A stretch of DNA of 64,000 bases, taken from NCBI GenBank assembly GCA_029255685.2, contig CM055320.2:45915910-45979909 (forward strand), read 5' to 3'. Both the position numbers and the translations under genes were made by a program. Positions 1-10,205 of this stretch are shown piece by piece (the stretch's first letter is position 1; each line of letters begins with the position of its first letter). The notes beneath the pieces were generated by a model. It ran no database searches, was not told the DNA's origin, and saw nothing but the letters and a program-made list of their open reading frames with translations. This DNA comes from Silene conica. Lineage: Eukaryota; Streptophyta; Magnoliopsida; Caryophyllales; Caryophyllaceae.

Positions 1-458
1 GCTAAATGGGTCGAATCACAAATTAGAATAAGGTAAGAGTGGAAAGCCCACTCCTACCCTATTGGAAATTTCGGCCAAAAGAGCTACATAAGGAGGAGGA
101 CTCTCCGTATGTCAGGGACTCTTGTTTCACTGTTTAAACAAATCTCAAGGAAAAATTAGGGTTTTGAGAGCTTTCTTCTCCCAATACCTCAGATCTCACA
201 TCTAAAACCTAAATAGCTCTCCCAATATTGCAAGGTAGTTGGAGAGGATTTCTAGCACACGCGGCCACGTCTCATTCTAAGTCTTGGGTGCAAGTTATAG
301 GAGGGAATTTGTGTTAATTCCTGTTCTTAGGCCTTTCGCACAAGGACCAAAGGTTGATTTCTTTTTCATGCTTTTTATTAACTTATGACTATAATCACAA
401 TTGTATGTTTCATTATAATCCTGCAAGTTTGGGGCGAATACATGCTTTATTCCCCACA
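1..458 (+). repeat. 5' LTR of Copia-1 (3' portion only)
   Basis: These bases repeat at 7577-8038 and end in CCCCACA, immediately before the primer-binding site. Differences from the 3' LTR are four substitutions and a 4-bp insertion (TAAA) in the 3' LTR near 7927. The first ~540 bp of this LTR lie left of the window. Confidence 0.95.
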
Positions 459-460
459 AG

Positions 461-472
461 TGGTATCAGAGC
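461..472 (+). other. Primer-binding site, initiator tRNA-Met
   Basis: TGGTATCAGAGC, two bases after the LTR end, is complementary to the 3' end of plant initiator tRNA-Met. It primes minus-strand DNA synthesis in this family. Confidence 0.93.
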
Positions 473-2146
473 CAGGCCGTGAAAATTTTACCTTTGTGTT
501 TTTCGTAAGTTTTAAAACCTGAAAAATCGTCTTCTGCCGCTAAGTCGGTCGATCGACCCCCCGTTGCGGTCGGTCGACCGCCTCCTGCGTGTTTTTCTGT
601 TTCGACAGTTTATCTTTTGTGAGAAATCTTGTTCAGAAACTCGGTTTCGTGTTTTGTGGTCGGTCGACCTGTTTTTCGGGTCGGTCGACCATTCTGCTTT
701 AAAAAAAAAAAATAAAAAAATAAAAAAAATAAAAAAATTTTTTCTTTCGTCAGGTGGTCGGTAGACCTATTTTTTGGGTCGGTAGACCACCCCTGTAACA
801 GACTCGTTTTTTTTATTTTCGAAAATAACATGTTTTATTTTCACATGGCCTTTAGTAATATACTATATACGGAAATAGTATATTATTAATTTTGTGAAAC
901 GGTTCACCCTCGTTTGATACATATTATTTTAAAACGGTTTAAAATAATAGGATTATAAACTTATTAAAATTAAAGTGGTTAAAACGGTATAATCACATAA
1001 TTTTAATCCTAAAAGGTGGTTTGGTAAAAATTTGTTAATCATAATAACAGTATTATGTCATGTATGAATTTTAATTTAGTTGATGCATTTTATTTATCGT
1101 CTTGTTGAATGTCTAATGAATGCTTTCAATAACGTATTTAATTTTGCAAACGGTTGTAACTTAGTGTGGCCTTAGAAGATTGTGTCACCGTAATGATGGG
1201 ACACAGTCTTGCTTGTAATCTTGAGATCTTGAATCTCCGTTTTGGGTTTTTGCCATGTAATTACTTTTGTATTTAAATTAGAATGTATCTAGGACTACTT
1301 TTGTAATTTAAATTAGTAATTTTGTGAAGACCAAAGACAAGACGGAGACCGGATGCTCACTCCCGCTGCAAGGACCAAGATGGAACATCAAGACAAGCTT
1401 CTAGGGTCCAACGGTGGATTCCAAGTTGTTTTATGTTTATTTTGGTAGGATAGGCCACACTAGGACTTTTTATTTACGTTTATTGCTTTCATTTTATGCT
1501 TTCATCGATAATAGCTTGCATCATATTCCGCCTAAAAACCAAACCACCTATATCATGCCTGAAAACTGACTCATGTAGAGGTTACGCGTTAGTTTTCTGT
1601 GACAATTCAGATGTCACATGTCAATTGCAAAGCCATCACTTTATTTAATTCATTCACGCATATGCTAGATATTAGTTCACTTAATATGAATAAATAAAAG
1701 TTGATGGGGTCTTCCTCGTATAACCAAAAATTGAGACTAGTCTTTATAAATCAGCCTCCCATGAATCCCTTCTTCGTCGGTAGGCATAATATGACCCCTT
1801 CTACGTCGGGTAAGTGGGAACAGATGATTTATTTTATCTCAACATCATGGTCACTCGATACTATCTAGTGACTGAGATGGACTAATAGATAGGATTTACG
1901 GAAATCTATCGACCAAGAGTTCCAACGATTGGAATTAGCCAAACTGTGGGCTTATCAATATACGGAAATTGATTCTTGGGATCATTTATATAATTCTTGA
2001 GGGAGATCAATTATATAAATGCATGAGTCTACGAGTTTAAATTCAATTTAATATAGACTTAAATCACAACAATGAGTTGCTTATATGGTTTTGTTTTATC
2101 TTCTTTTCAGTCTAGAACACGTTCAATTAAACTGCTGTATAACTAA
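473..2146 (+). other. Copia-1 untranslated leader
   Basis: This 1.7-kb stretch between the primer-binding site and gag has no convincing ORF. It carries three 33-bp GC-rich paired motifs (547-579, 658-690, 756-788), an A-rich run at about 701-740, and AT-rich sequence shared with the leader of Copia-3 (for example around 1090-1200 against 26530-26640). The related Copia-3 leader lacks the 33-bp motifs. Confidence 0.8.
547..788 (+). repeat. Three 12-9-12 palindrome-pair units in the Copia-1 leader
   Basis: Units are 547-579, 658-690 and 756-788. Each has a 12-mer of the form GGTCGNTNGACC, a 9-nt spacer and a second such 12-mer. The spacers differ (CCCCGTTGC, TGTTTTTCG, TATTTTTTG) but all are exactly 9 nt. 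As RNA each unit can fold into a stem of up to 12 bp, including G-U pairs, with a 9-nt loop. The function is unknown. Confidence 0.85.
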
Positions 2147-2209
2147 ATGGCTGGTGAAGACCCAATGCCAAGTGCCAAGCTAGCACGTGAATCCTAGCTA
2201 AAAGCCTTC
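2147..2209 (+). pseudogene. Probable original N-terminus of Copia-1 gag, stopped at codon 17
   Basis: An ATG at 2147 is in frame with the long ORF at 2210 and is conserved at the matching place in Copia-3 (27611). Codon 17 is TAG (2195-2197). The aligned codon in Copia-3 reads TGG, so this looks like a Trp-to-stop mutation. The next in-frame ATG (2210) opens the long ORF. Confidence 0.7.
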
Positions 2210-5098
2210 ATGGACTCCATGAATCAGTCCACAAGACTGAGGAATGATGGGTCAAACTTCTCTGACTGGGAGGCAGCACTACGGAATGCTGCCATTGCTG
2301 AAGGAAAGCTCAAGTACTTAACTGAGCCCATTCCGCCACACCCAGGAACTGGAGCTAGAGCTAACGAAGTTCGCGCACATAGCGACTTCGTCATGGAAGC
2401 GGGTGCGATAAAGAACGTACTCATCTATGCAATGGAATCCAATTTGCAAAGACGCTTCATAACCCATGGTGCAAACAAGATTTTCACCACGCTCACTAAC
2501 GAATTCTCAAAGGCTCCGAGAATCGTTTCTTATGAGCATACCTGTCGCTTCTTTGAGGCGAAACTCCAGAAGGGCCAAGCTGTTAGCCCACATATTCTTC
2601 ACATGATTGAGAATATCGAGAAACTGGAGGCCCTAAACTGCAAGATCAGTGAGAACATAATCGTTGATCGAATGCTTCATTCACTTCATGATGGGTTCGC
2701 CCTCTTTAGGGCCAACTATTACATGAATGACATGAAGAAGACTCCTCATGAGCTCCACTCCCTTCTCGTACAGACCGAGAAGGATCTGAAATTAAGTGGG
2801 AGCATGAAGCAAGATGTTCTCATGATCTCCAGTAAGGGTAAGGGTAAGGGTAAGGGTAAAGCTAAAGCTCAGGGCGACCTAGCAGTAGGTAAGCCCAGGT
2901 TCAAGAAACCAGGATTTACTAAGAGTGGGCCAGGTGAGTCGAGCAACTCACAGGGCAAGACTAAGAGCAAGGATACTAGCATGGAATGTCACCATTGCCA
3001 CAAGACTGGGCATTGGAGGCGCTCATGCCCCGTGTATCGCGAGGACATTAAGGCAGGCCGCGTTACTCCTGTTGGTATGTCTTCTTCTTCTTTTATTCAC
3101 ATGATTGAGATTAACCATGCAAGTTGCGGAACTTGGGTACTTGATACTGGTTGTGGTTCTCATCTATGTAATCATGTGCAGGGCCTCCGAAACCAAGAAC
3201 CCCTAATCAAGGGTGAGGTGGACCTGCGTGTCAAGAATGGAGCACGTGTTGCTGCAGTCTCGAAGGGAACATACGTGATCCAGCTTCCAAGTGGATTCGA
3301 GTTATTTTTATATAACTGTTATTATGTTCCTAGTTTGTCCAAAAATATTATTTCAGTTTCTGCGCTTGACAAACTCGGCTTTTCATTTGTAATAGAGAAT
3401 AATAGCTGTATTTTCTCCTTACACAATATGATTTATGGCAAGGCAGTTTCCATGAATGGAATTTATGTTTTAGATCAAACCACCGAGATATTACATGTGA
3501 ATAATAAAAGGTTAAAGGTAGGTGACAAATATCAAACTTACTTATGGCATTGCCGTATGGGACACATAAATGAGAAACGCGTAAAACAGCTCATACAGAA
3601 CGGAGCTATCTCGCCCTTTGATTTCGAATCATATGGCACGTGTGAATCATGTCTCATCGGCAAGATGACTCGTATTTCCTTCAAAGGTGTTGGAATGCGC
3701 GCTGCCGACCTATTAGGACTCATACATACGGACGTATGTGGCCCTATGTCGATCAACGCACGAGAAGGCTATAGGTATTTCATCACTTTCACGGATGATT
3801 TGAGTAGATATGGCTATGTCTACTTGATGAAACATAAAAGTGAATCCTTTGACAAGTTCAAAGAATACCAGAATCGGGTACAGAACCAGCTGGGTAGAAA
3901 GATTAAAGCACTACGTTCGGATCGTGGTGGTGAGTATCTTTCACACGAGTTTGATCAACACCTTAAAGACTGTGGCATCGTGCTACAGTTAACTCCACCT
4001 GGAACACCACAATTAAATGGTATGTCCGAACGGAGAAATCGGACTTTACTTGATATGGTTCGATCCATGATGAGTCACACCGTTGTGCCTGATTCATTGT
4101 GGGGCTATGCTCTTTTATCGGCCGCTCTAATTCTTAACCGAAGTCCGTCTAAAGCTGTTGACAAGTCTCCATACGAATTATGGAAGGGAACGGTCCCCAA
4201 CTTGTCCTTTATTCGGGTTTGGGGCTGCGAGGCTTATGTCAAGTGGAGACACGAGGATAAGCTCGGCCCGCGATCGGTCAAGACATACTTTATAGGCTAT
4301 CCAAAGGGAACTTTTGGTCATTACTTCTACTCGCCAACCGAACAACGTGTTTTTGTTGCGGCTAGTGCGACGTTCCTAGAGAAAGAATTTCTCGAGAACA
4401 AGTCGAGTAATAGAACCTTCGTTTTATCGGAGGTTCAAGAACCAACTACCGAGCAACCATTGGAGGAAACAGTTCCTTCAACCGAGGCTGCGGTAGATAT
4501 TCCTAAGGAACCTAGGAGGTCGGGAAGAGTCTCTATTCCTCCGGACAGATACATTGGTATGGTCGAGGAACATGATACAGATGACGTCTTACTCCTAGAG
4601 GGTAATGAACCCACAACCTATAAAGGTGCCATGACTAGTTCTGACTCAAAGCTATGGCTAGAAGCCATGCAATCCGAGATGGACTCCATGTATGAGAACA
4701 ACGTGTGGGATCTTGTGGACATACCTGCAAAGGTACGTCCCCTTCAATGCAAATGGCTTTACAAGATAAAGCATGCCGTGGAAGGACAACAAGATATCCA
4801 CAAGGCTAGACTAGTTGCTAAAGGTTTCACTCAAGTGCCAGGCTTGCACTATGATGAGATCTTTGCACCCGTAGTCATGCTACGTTCCATTCGGATTATC
4901 TTAGCGATCGCCGCATTTCATGATTATGAAATATGGCAAATGGACGTTAAAACCGCCTTCTTAAACGGTTATTTGGAGGAAGAGTACCCGAGGGTTTTAT
5001 CGATCCAGCACATCCTAAGAAAGTTTCCAAGCTTAAGCGTTCCATCTATGGACTTAAGCAAGCATCGCGGAGTTGGAATCATCGCTTCGACCAAGTAA
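2210..5098 (+). CDS. Copia-1 gag-protease-integrase-RT (5' part), broken in RT
   Basis: This is the gag-pol polyprotein of a Ty1/copia element: capsid, then the enzymes that mature, integrate and copy the element. Residues 1-220 match copia gag. A CCHC zinc knuckle (CHHCHKTGHWRRSC) starts at residue 260, after a basic KG repeat. The protease motif LDTGCGSHLC lies near 310, the pre-integrase CESC near 480, and the integrase core (HTDVCGP, RSDRGGEYLS, SERRNRTL) at about 505-610. RT starts near 830 with KARLVAKGFTQ and MDVKTAFLNGYLEE. Just after that, near 4980-5000, a small deletion shifts the frame, and the last ~35 residues to 5098 are not RT. The catalytic YVDD lies downstream in another frame. 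The true start was probably 2147. Confidence 0.93.
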   Translation: MDSMNQSTRLRNDGSNFSDWEAALRNAAIAEGKLKYLTEPIPPHPGTGARANEVRAHSDFVMEAGAIKNVLIYAMESNLQRRFITHGANKIFTTLTNEFSKAPRIVSYEHTCRFFEAKLQKGQAVSPHILHMIENIEKLEALNCKISENIIVDRMLHSLHDGFALFRANYYMNDMKKTPHELHSLLVQTEKDLKLSGSMKQDVLMISSKGKGKGKGKAKAQGDLAVGKPRFKKPGFTKSGPGESSNSQGKTKSKDTSMECHHCHKTGHWRRSCPVYREDIKAGRVTPVGMSSSSFIHMIEINHASCGTWVLDTGCGSHLCNHVQGLRNQEPLIKGEVDLRVKNGARVAAVSKGTYVIQLPSGFELFLYNCYYVPSLSKNIISVSALDKLGFSFVIENNSCIFSLHNMIYGKAVSMNGIYVLDQTTEILHVNNKRLKVGDKYQTYLWHCRMGHINEKRVKQLIQNGAISPFDFESYGTCESCLIGKMTRISFKGVGMRAADLLGLIHTDVCGPMSINAREGYRYFITFTDDLSRYGYVYLMKHKSESFDKFKEYQNRVQNQLGRKIKALRSDRGGEYLSHEFDQHLKDCGIVLQLTPPGTPQLNGMSERRNRTLLDMVRSMMSHTVVPDSLWGYALLSAALILNRSPSKAVDKSPYELWKGTVPNLSFIRVWGCEAYVKWRHEDKLGPRSVKTYFIGYPKGTFGHYFYSPTEQRVFVAASATFLEKEFLENKSSNRTFVLSEVQEPTTEQPLEETVPSTEAAVDIPKEPRRSGRVSIPPDRYIGMVEEHDTDDVLLLEGNEPTTYKGAMTSSDSKLWLEAMQSEMDSMYENNVWDLVDIPAKVRPLQCKWLYKIKHAVEGQQDIHKARLVAKGFTQVPGLHYDEIFAPVVMLRSIRIILAIAAFHDYEIWQMDVKTAFLNGYLEEEYPRVLSIQHILRKFPSLSVPSMDLSKHRGVGIIASTK
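2835..2861 (+). repeat. Short GGTAAG hexanucleotide run inside gag
   Basis: About four copies of GGTAAG encode alternating Gly-Lys (KGKGKGKGKAK) in the basic linker before the zinc knuckle. It looks telomere-like, but it is coding and lies in the middle of gag. Confidence 0.8.
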
Positions 5099-5202
5099 TA
5101 AAAGAGAATGGGTTCATTCGATCAGTCGAGGAACCATGTCTCTATATCAAGTCGAGTGGGAGCAAGATTTTATTCCTAGTACTGTATGTCGATGACATAC
5201 TC

Positions 5203-6171
5203 TTGATTGGGAATGACATACCTCTCTTATCTTCGGTTAAAGCATGGTTGAAAAACCATTTCCAGATGAAAGATCTGGGAGAGGCACAAAGAATTTTGGG
5301 CATCCGTATCTACAGGGATAGATCACGACGGATGTTGTCTCTCAGTCAGGAGTCTTATATAGATAAGATTCTAGAGAGATTCAGTATGACGAACTCCAAG
5401 AAAGGGTTCCTTCTTATGACTCCTGGGCTTCACTTGAGCAAGACTCAAGAAGCTAAGTCATTGGAAGAGCAAGAGCGCATGAGTCGGATTCCTTATGCCT
5501 CGGCAATAGGATCGATCATGTATGCCATGATATGCACACGTCCTAACGTTGCATATGCATTGAGTATGACAAGTCGATTCCAAGCTCATCCAGGTGAACA
5601 ACACTGGATGGCCGTGAAAAACATTCTTAAGTACCTACGGAGGACTAAAGATTGGGGATTGACTTACGGAGGCGACTCGACGCTCTGCGCCATGGGTTAC
5701 GCAGATGCTAGCTTCCAAACGGATCGAGATGACTCGAAATCTCAGTCTGGATTCGTTTTCACTCTTAATGGCGCTGCTGTCAGCTGGAAAAGTTCTAAAC
5801 AGAGTGTTACAGCAGATTCTACGACTGAGTCCGAGTACTATGCCGCCTCGGAAGCAACTAAGGAAGCAATATGGATGCGTCAATTCTTACAAGGACTCAC
5901 GGTAGTACCTAGTTCGAATGACCCGATCACCGTTTATTGTGACAATAAAGGTGCCATCTTCCAAGCTAAGGAGCATAAGTCTAGCAACAAAGCTAGACAT
6001 GTACAACGGAAAGCTCATCTAATCAGAGATTACGTGGAGCAAAAGGAGATTTTCATTGATAAGATCGCTACGGATGACAACATAGCTTATCCTCTCACTA
6101 AAGCATTACCACGCGATAAGCATGAAGGGCACATTCATTCCATGGGAATTAGATGTGCTCCTAAGTTATAG
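5203..6171 (+). CDS. Copia-1 RT C-terminal part and RNase H
   Basis: This is the continuation of the polyprotein after the frameshift. The reading frame is open from about 5000, so the catalytic YVDD of reverse transcriptase (5185-5196) lies just upstream of the first Met used here. RT palm and thumb follow (KDLGEAQRILGI, SIMYAMICTRPN). Then comes RNase H1-type copia RNase H with YADASFQTD, SQSGFVFTLNG, WKSSKQ, TESEYYAASEA and YCDNKGAI. It ends at the usual copia C-terminus (HSMGIRCAPKL). There are no stops in this part. It is inactive here because the frame upstream is broken. Confidence 0.92.
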   Translation: MIGNDIPLLSSVKAWLKNHFQMKDLGEAQRILGIRIYRDRSRRMLSLSQESYIDKILERFSMTNSKKGFLLMTPGLHLSKTQEAKSLEEQERMSRIPYASAIGSIMYAMICTRPNVAYALSMTSRFQAHPGEQHWMAVKNILKYLRRTKDWGLTYGGDSTLCAMGYADASFQTDRDDSKSQSGFVFTLNGAAVSWKSSKQSVTADSTTESEYYAASEATKEAIWMRQFLQGLTVVPSSNDPITVYCDNKGAIFQAKEHKSSNKARHVQRKAHLIRDYVEQKEIFIDKIATDDNIAYPLTKALPRDKHEGHIHSMGIRCAPKL

Positions 6172-7033
6172 TACTCTTTTATGAATTCATGTAATAATTC
6201 ATTTTCTCGTGTACTCTATTCAACCTTATTGTTATGATATAAAATGTTTTGTTTTTCATGTGGAATTGTACGCCAATTTTGAACACCACAAAGTGCACTG
6301 ATTAACATTACATCGTTTTGGTCCTTGATTACCCACTTGAGCTGATAACTCAGGTAATCATTTTGTGACGTTGGTTGATGGTGGGTTCAACGAGCCATAA
6401 GTCACGCGGCTGACTGACCAATCACAAAGGCGAGTTATACGGATATCTCGTAGGACACCCCGTGACAACGTTATGGAGTCCTAAATGTTTTATAACATTG
6501 GGTGCCTGGTCGTGGATAGGACTTCCATAGTGTTCCTTAGAGTCGAGTCTTTTGACCTTCAACTGTCTCTTGAGATTAAGACAGATTTTGGGTAACTTTG
6601 GTTTCTTTCCCACGGTCACCGTAACAGGGGCCAAGAGGATTTTTTCTGGGTTATTTCATGCTGGGCGATATCGGCAGGATTCGAGTTGAGGGAAATATCC
6701 AAACCCTTATCAGGATTTTATCATTTCTCAGGGCCACTCGAGGAGTAGTAACTGAAATGCATGGCCATGCTCGAATACAGATTCGTTTTATCAGTTAAGT
6801 TACTCTCTAGTCGGGGAAACCACTCTTGATACAGATCGCTTGTGAGATACGACCTTTGCGAATGCGGATTTGCAAATTGTCTTACATTGAGTGGGAGAAA
6901 TTTTAAAAGGATATGAGATTCGGTAATCGCACCTACACTTGTACGGACAAGTGGGAGTTTGTTGGAGCTTGTGTCCTCAACATGTAGTGTGATAACGTCA
7001 TTGCACATACCCTTGTACGGACAAGTGGGAGAT
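6172..7033 (+). other. Copia-1 3' untranslated region with duplicated polypurine/LTR-start segment
   Basis: Non-coding DNA between the pol stop and the 3' LTR. The polypurine stretch (GGACAAGTGGGAG) directly before the LTR at 7019-7031 also occurs at 6946-6958. There it is followed by TTGTTGGAGCTTGTGTCC, which resembles the LTR start. So the LTR boundary appears to be partly duplicated about 73 bp apart. Confidence 0.8.
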
Positions 7034-8038
7034 TGTTGGGGCTGGTGTCCTTGACAATTAAGTACAATGACTTATTAAATCTCTTTAAGGATCACAAGGG
7101 CATACTTTTGTATTATTACCAGTTGATCCACGTTTATCAATAACGGTTGGCTTGCTAGATAAGTTTGACGTTATTGTCATACGGATGACGGTGATCAACT
7201 GGTCCCTATACGTCACACCTATAGGACACGTTTGAGAGATGTGAAGGTATGAAAATACAATCACATTTATGCCGGATATGACTAAACAGTTAGTCAGAGG
7301 TATTGACTATTAAATTAGTCAATAAGATGTTGAGATTATTATTTAATACGGATTAAATAATTTTAGCTAATACGGATTGCATGATTAATTCGTAAAATTA
7401 AATATAAACGGTTATATTTAATTAAATATTGTATTCGCGTATTAATATAAACAGTTATATTAATTTGGGTAATTATACAATATCGTAATTTTATCAGACC
7501 ATTATTAATACATCGACTGCATTAATATCTGATAACATGCATACGATTTATAAACAAAACCCGCGAATAAAGTTTAGCTAAATGGGTCGAATCACAAATT
7601 AGAATAAGGTAAGAGTGGAAAGCCCACTCCTACCCTATTGGAAATTTCGGCCAAAAGAGCTACATAAGGAGGAGGACTCTCCTTATGTCAGGGACTCTTG
7701 TTTCACTGTTTAAACAAATCTCAAGGAAAAATTAGGGTTTTGAGAGCTTTCTTCTCCCAAAACCTCAGATCTCACATCTAAAACCTAAATAGCTCTCCCA
7801 ATATTGCAAGGCAGTTGGAGAGGATTTCTAGCACACGCGGCCACGTCTCATTCTAAGTCTTGGGTGCAAGTTATAGGAGGGAATTTGTGTTAATTCCTGT
7901 TCTTAGGCCTTTCGCACAAGGACCAAATAAAGGTTGATTTCTTTTTCATGCTTTTTATTAACTTATGACTATAATCACAATTGTATGTTTCATTATAATC
8001 TTGCAAGTTTGGGGCGAATACATGCTTTATTCCCCACA
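7034..8038 (+). repeat. 3' LTR of Copia-1, 1005 bp
   Basis: Starts TGTTGGGGCTGG and ends TTCCCCACA (TG...CA). It follows a purine-rich tract and its last 462 bp repeat 1-458. The first 200 bp resemble the LTR starts of Copia-3 (19693) and Copia-2 (minus strand, 15689), so the three copia elements are related families. Confidence 0.95.
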
Positions 8039-8377
8039 GTTCTGTCACCAGTTCAGCAAATACAATAACTTTCCAAATTAATCATTATTAATTATTTATT
8101 CTTTTCTTTAATCGTTTATTGTTTTTTTCTTATATATCTTATTCATTCATGTTATCCTAATTAATCCAAATATTTCCATCATTGGTAACAGATATTCGAA
8201 AATTAGTGTACCAGGAAATTCACCTTTTGACCGAACATATCTTATATGCAAAACAACCCCGTTAAAAATCAATTTGTTCGAATAAATAGAATTGTTATAT
8301 AATGAAATGAATTTGCCTTTGTCATCTTTAAAAGTAAGTGTAGACAACCCCGTGATTTTTCACGGGTGTTACACTAG
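8039..8377 (+). mobile_element. AT-rich DNA ending in a candidate Helitron 3' terminus
   Basis: Nothing coding is supported here. At 8350-8366 a stem (CCCGTG/CACGGG, loop ATTTT) is followed 8 bases later by CTAG at 8374-8377 and then T. Helitrons end in a short hairpin shortly before CTRR and insert between A and T, which fits. I could not find a matching 5' TC end; Copia-1 may have cut it off. Weak call. Confidence 0.35.
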
Positions 8378-8648
8378 TAATGAATTAATGAATTCTTAAT
8401 TTGATTGAAAGTATCTCATGGGGTGTAGTTCTCCGTTTTAATCAACACTTTGATTATTTTATATTGATCGTATCAATGTTTCTTATTGCGTGATAAAATC
8501 ACTATTATTCATGTTCTAACAAGGTATGCAATTTATTTTAGAAATCAAGGAATTGATTAAGAACAAAAGTAGTGACTCAGTTGAAAACCAAGTCACTAAT
8601 ATCCAAAATTACAACCATTGTTTTAGGATTCAAAGCCTTGTCTTACAA
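8378..8648. other. Unassigned AT-rich DNA left of LINE-1
   Basis: No repeat family or gene recognised. On the plus strand an ORF from 8526 runs to the LINE-1 target site. It reads on after the insertion (10218 onward) in the same frame to a TAG near 10302, about 75 codons once the LINE is removed. It has a Glu/Lys/Asn-rich composition and no domain I can name. Confidence 0.4.
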
Positions 8649-8660
8649 GAAAATAAATTG
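8649..8660. repeat. LINE-1 target-site duplication, left copy
   Basis: GAAAATAAATTG repeats exactly at 10206-10217 on the far side of LINE-1. The left copy sits next to the LINE poly(A), seen here as 14 T residues at 8661-8674. Confidence 0.9.
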
Positions 8661-10205
8661 TTTTTTTTTTTTTTGGTAAAATGTAAGAATTGTATTAATC
8701 AATCAAACTGGGGCATGAATAGCCAAAACATCAGATTTTTAATTACAACCAGACGCAGCTAAATATCACTCTCTAAACTTAGCTAACATTCATCCTTTTA
8801 CACCATCCCTCATCTAACCTCTTAATATCTCCTTGGTAAACTGCCTTAAAACGCAGTTGGCAGCTTTGTTTAACATTCTGAACCACCATGGAAGGGTGAA
8901 TAACATAGCCTTCAACCCTGCACGTATTCCTGTTCTGCCATAACCAGTACATCAGACCTCCTATTGCAGCTGCATAAAATTTCCTGGCCAACAAAGTACT
9001 CTTCTTCATTCTGCTGATATTCCTCCAATCCATCAATAGCCTTGTGTCAATTTGGAGCCAAACTGATAATTCATTGAAGCATCTCTTTGTATACTCACAA
9101 TCAGTGAACAAATGATCATGAGTCTCATCATCTAAGCCACAGACAAAGCAAGCAGAGGGCACAATGAGTCCCATTCTGTTCAGCCTATCAAGGGTGAGCA
9201 GCCTACCTTGTTGAACCAGCCACAGATTAAAACTCCATTTAGGTAAGGAATACCTGTTCCACACAAAATGAAACCAGGGGACTGTAGGTGAAAGATTATT
9301 CCTAAGCCAAGCATACCCTTCTGCTATAAGATATTTCCCATTATGACCCCTCCAAACACCATTTGCATATCCACTACTCATCTGATCCCTAACTGAACAA
9401 ATCTTCCTCCAAGCCCAAGAACTATGAGCTGATGGAACATAAGACATCCATGGAGAGCCCTTGATATAAATGTTATTCACCCATTTGATCCACAGATGGT
9501 CTTGTTTAGATGCTATCCACCACACCAACTTCCCAATAGCTGCTATATTCCAAATGCCACTATCAATAATACCAAGGCCACCAGTCTTCTGACTCCTACA
9601 TAACACATCCCAAGCTACTAGAGGGGCTTTAGAATAGGAATCCGTGCCTTCCCATAAAAAATTCCTACAAAGATCCTTTATTCTGTCCATGATTCCAGCT
9701 GGTAGGACAAAAATTTGTGACCAGTAGTTATGTATTGTAGATAGAACAGATTTAACAAGTACCAGTCTCCCTGCATAGGAAATTTTCCTACTGTTCCAGC
9801 CTTTAATTCTATTCACCATCTTGTCAATAATAATGTTACAATCATACTGAGTCAGCCTTTTATGTGAAATCTGCACTCCAAGGTATTTAAAAGGTAACTG
9901 ACCAGTAACAAATCCTGAGCTAAGCAACACTTGATTCACCTCTTCTTCCTTCATACCAGCACAATAGAACTCAGACTTATCCTTGTTGATATGCAGCCCT
10001 GAAGCCATGGAAAACTTCTGAAACACTTCATTCATGATACTTATGGAAGTGATATCTCCTTTGCAAAATAGGAGTAAGTCATCAGCAAACATAAGATGAC
10101 TCAGCTTCACAGATTTGCATAAAGGATGGAAATGGAACCCAGGTATCCCACTAGCTGCTATAAGAAGTCTGCTCAAATACTCCATACACACCGTGAAAAT
10201 CAGAG
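8661..10205 (-). mobile_element. LINE-1: 5'-truncated L1-type LINE
   Basis: A minus-strand non-LTR retrotransposon of 1545 bp that ends in poly(A) (8661-8674) and is flanked by an exact 12-bp TSD. Only the second half of RT and the C-terminal zinc-binding region remain, which is the 5' truncation typical of target-primed reverse transcription. It belongs to the same subfamily as LINE-2 in this window (shared NxAAIGKLVWW region). Confidence 0.93.
8779..10191 (-). CDS. LINE-1 ORF2 fragment: RT palm to zf-RVT
   Basis: C-terminal 470 residues of an L1-type ORF2 protein, open for its whole remaining length. The first residues carry the RT catalytic box as LMFADDLLLF (about residues 33-42). The RT thumb follows (PFKYLGVQIS, SYAGRLVLVKSVL), then the region GLGIIDSGIWNIAAIGKLVWW, and the zf-RVT zinc-binding motif CFVCGLDDETHDHLF near residue 355. 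The N-terminal endonuclease and the first RT motifs are absent, because the element is truncated at 10205. The Met at 10191 is therefore not a real start; the frame is open to the truncation point. It cannot be functional. Confidence 0.9.
   Translation of the reverse strand: MCMEYLSRLLIAASGIPGFHFHPLCKSVKLSHLMFADDLLLFCKGDITSISIMNEVFQKFSMASGLHINKDKSEFYCAGMKEEEVNQVLLSSGFVTGQLPFKYLGVQISHKRLTQYDCNIIIDKMVNRIKGWNSRKISYAGRLVLVKSVLSTIHNYWSQIFVLPAGIMDRIKDLCRNFLWEGTDSYSKAPLVAWDVLCRSQKTGGLGIIDSGIWNIAAIGKLVWWIASKQDHLWIKWVNNIYIKGSPWMSYVPSAHSSWAWRKICSVRDQMSSGYANGVWRGHNGKYLIAEGYAWLRNNLSPTVPWFHFVWNRYSLPKWSFNLWLVQQGRLLTLDRLNRMGLIVPSACFVCGLDDETHDHLFTDCEYTKRCFNELSVWLQIDTRLLMDWRNISRMKKSTLLARKFYAAAIGGLMYWLWQNRNTCRVEGYVIHPSMVVQNVKQSCQLRFKAVYQGDIKRLDEGWCKRMNVS

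Larger units (their letters stand above)
1..8038 (+). mobile_element. Copia-1: Ty1/copia LTR retrotransposon, 5' end cut by window edge
   Basis: The order is 5' LTR (partial, 1-458), initiator-Met primer-binding site, 1.7-kb leader, gag-PR-IN-RT-RNase H, an 0.86-kb 3' untranslated part and a complete 1005-bp 3' LTR. Integrase before reverse transcriptase is the copia order. The 458 visible bases of the 5' LTR match 7577-8038 with four substitutions and one 4-bp indel, so the insertion is fairly young. The coding region is broken by an early stop and a frameshift, so this copy is not autonomous. The TSD cannot be checked because the 5' flank lies outside the window; the 3' flank begins GTTCT. 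Confidence 0.95.

Noticed and set aside
461..472. tRNA-like sequence TGGTATCAGAGC at several places
   Set aside because: These are primer-binding sites complementary to tRNA 3' ends, not tRNA genes; no cloverleaf surrounds them.
2835..2861. Telomere-like GGTAAG run
   Set aside because: Six-base unit of only four copies inside the coding gag linker; plant telomeres are seven-base TTTAGGG.
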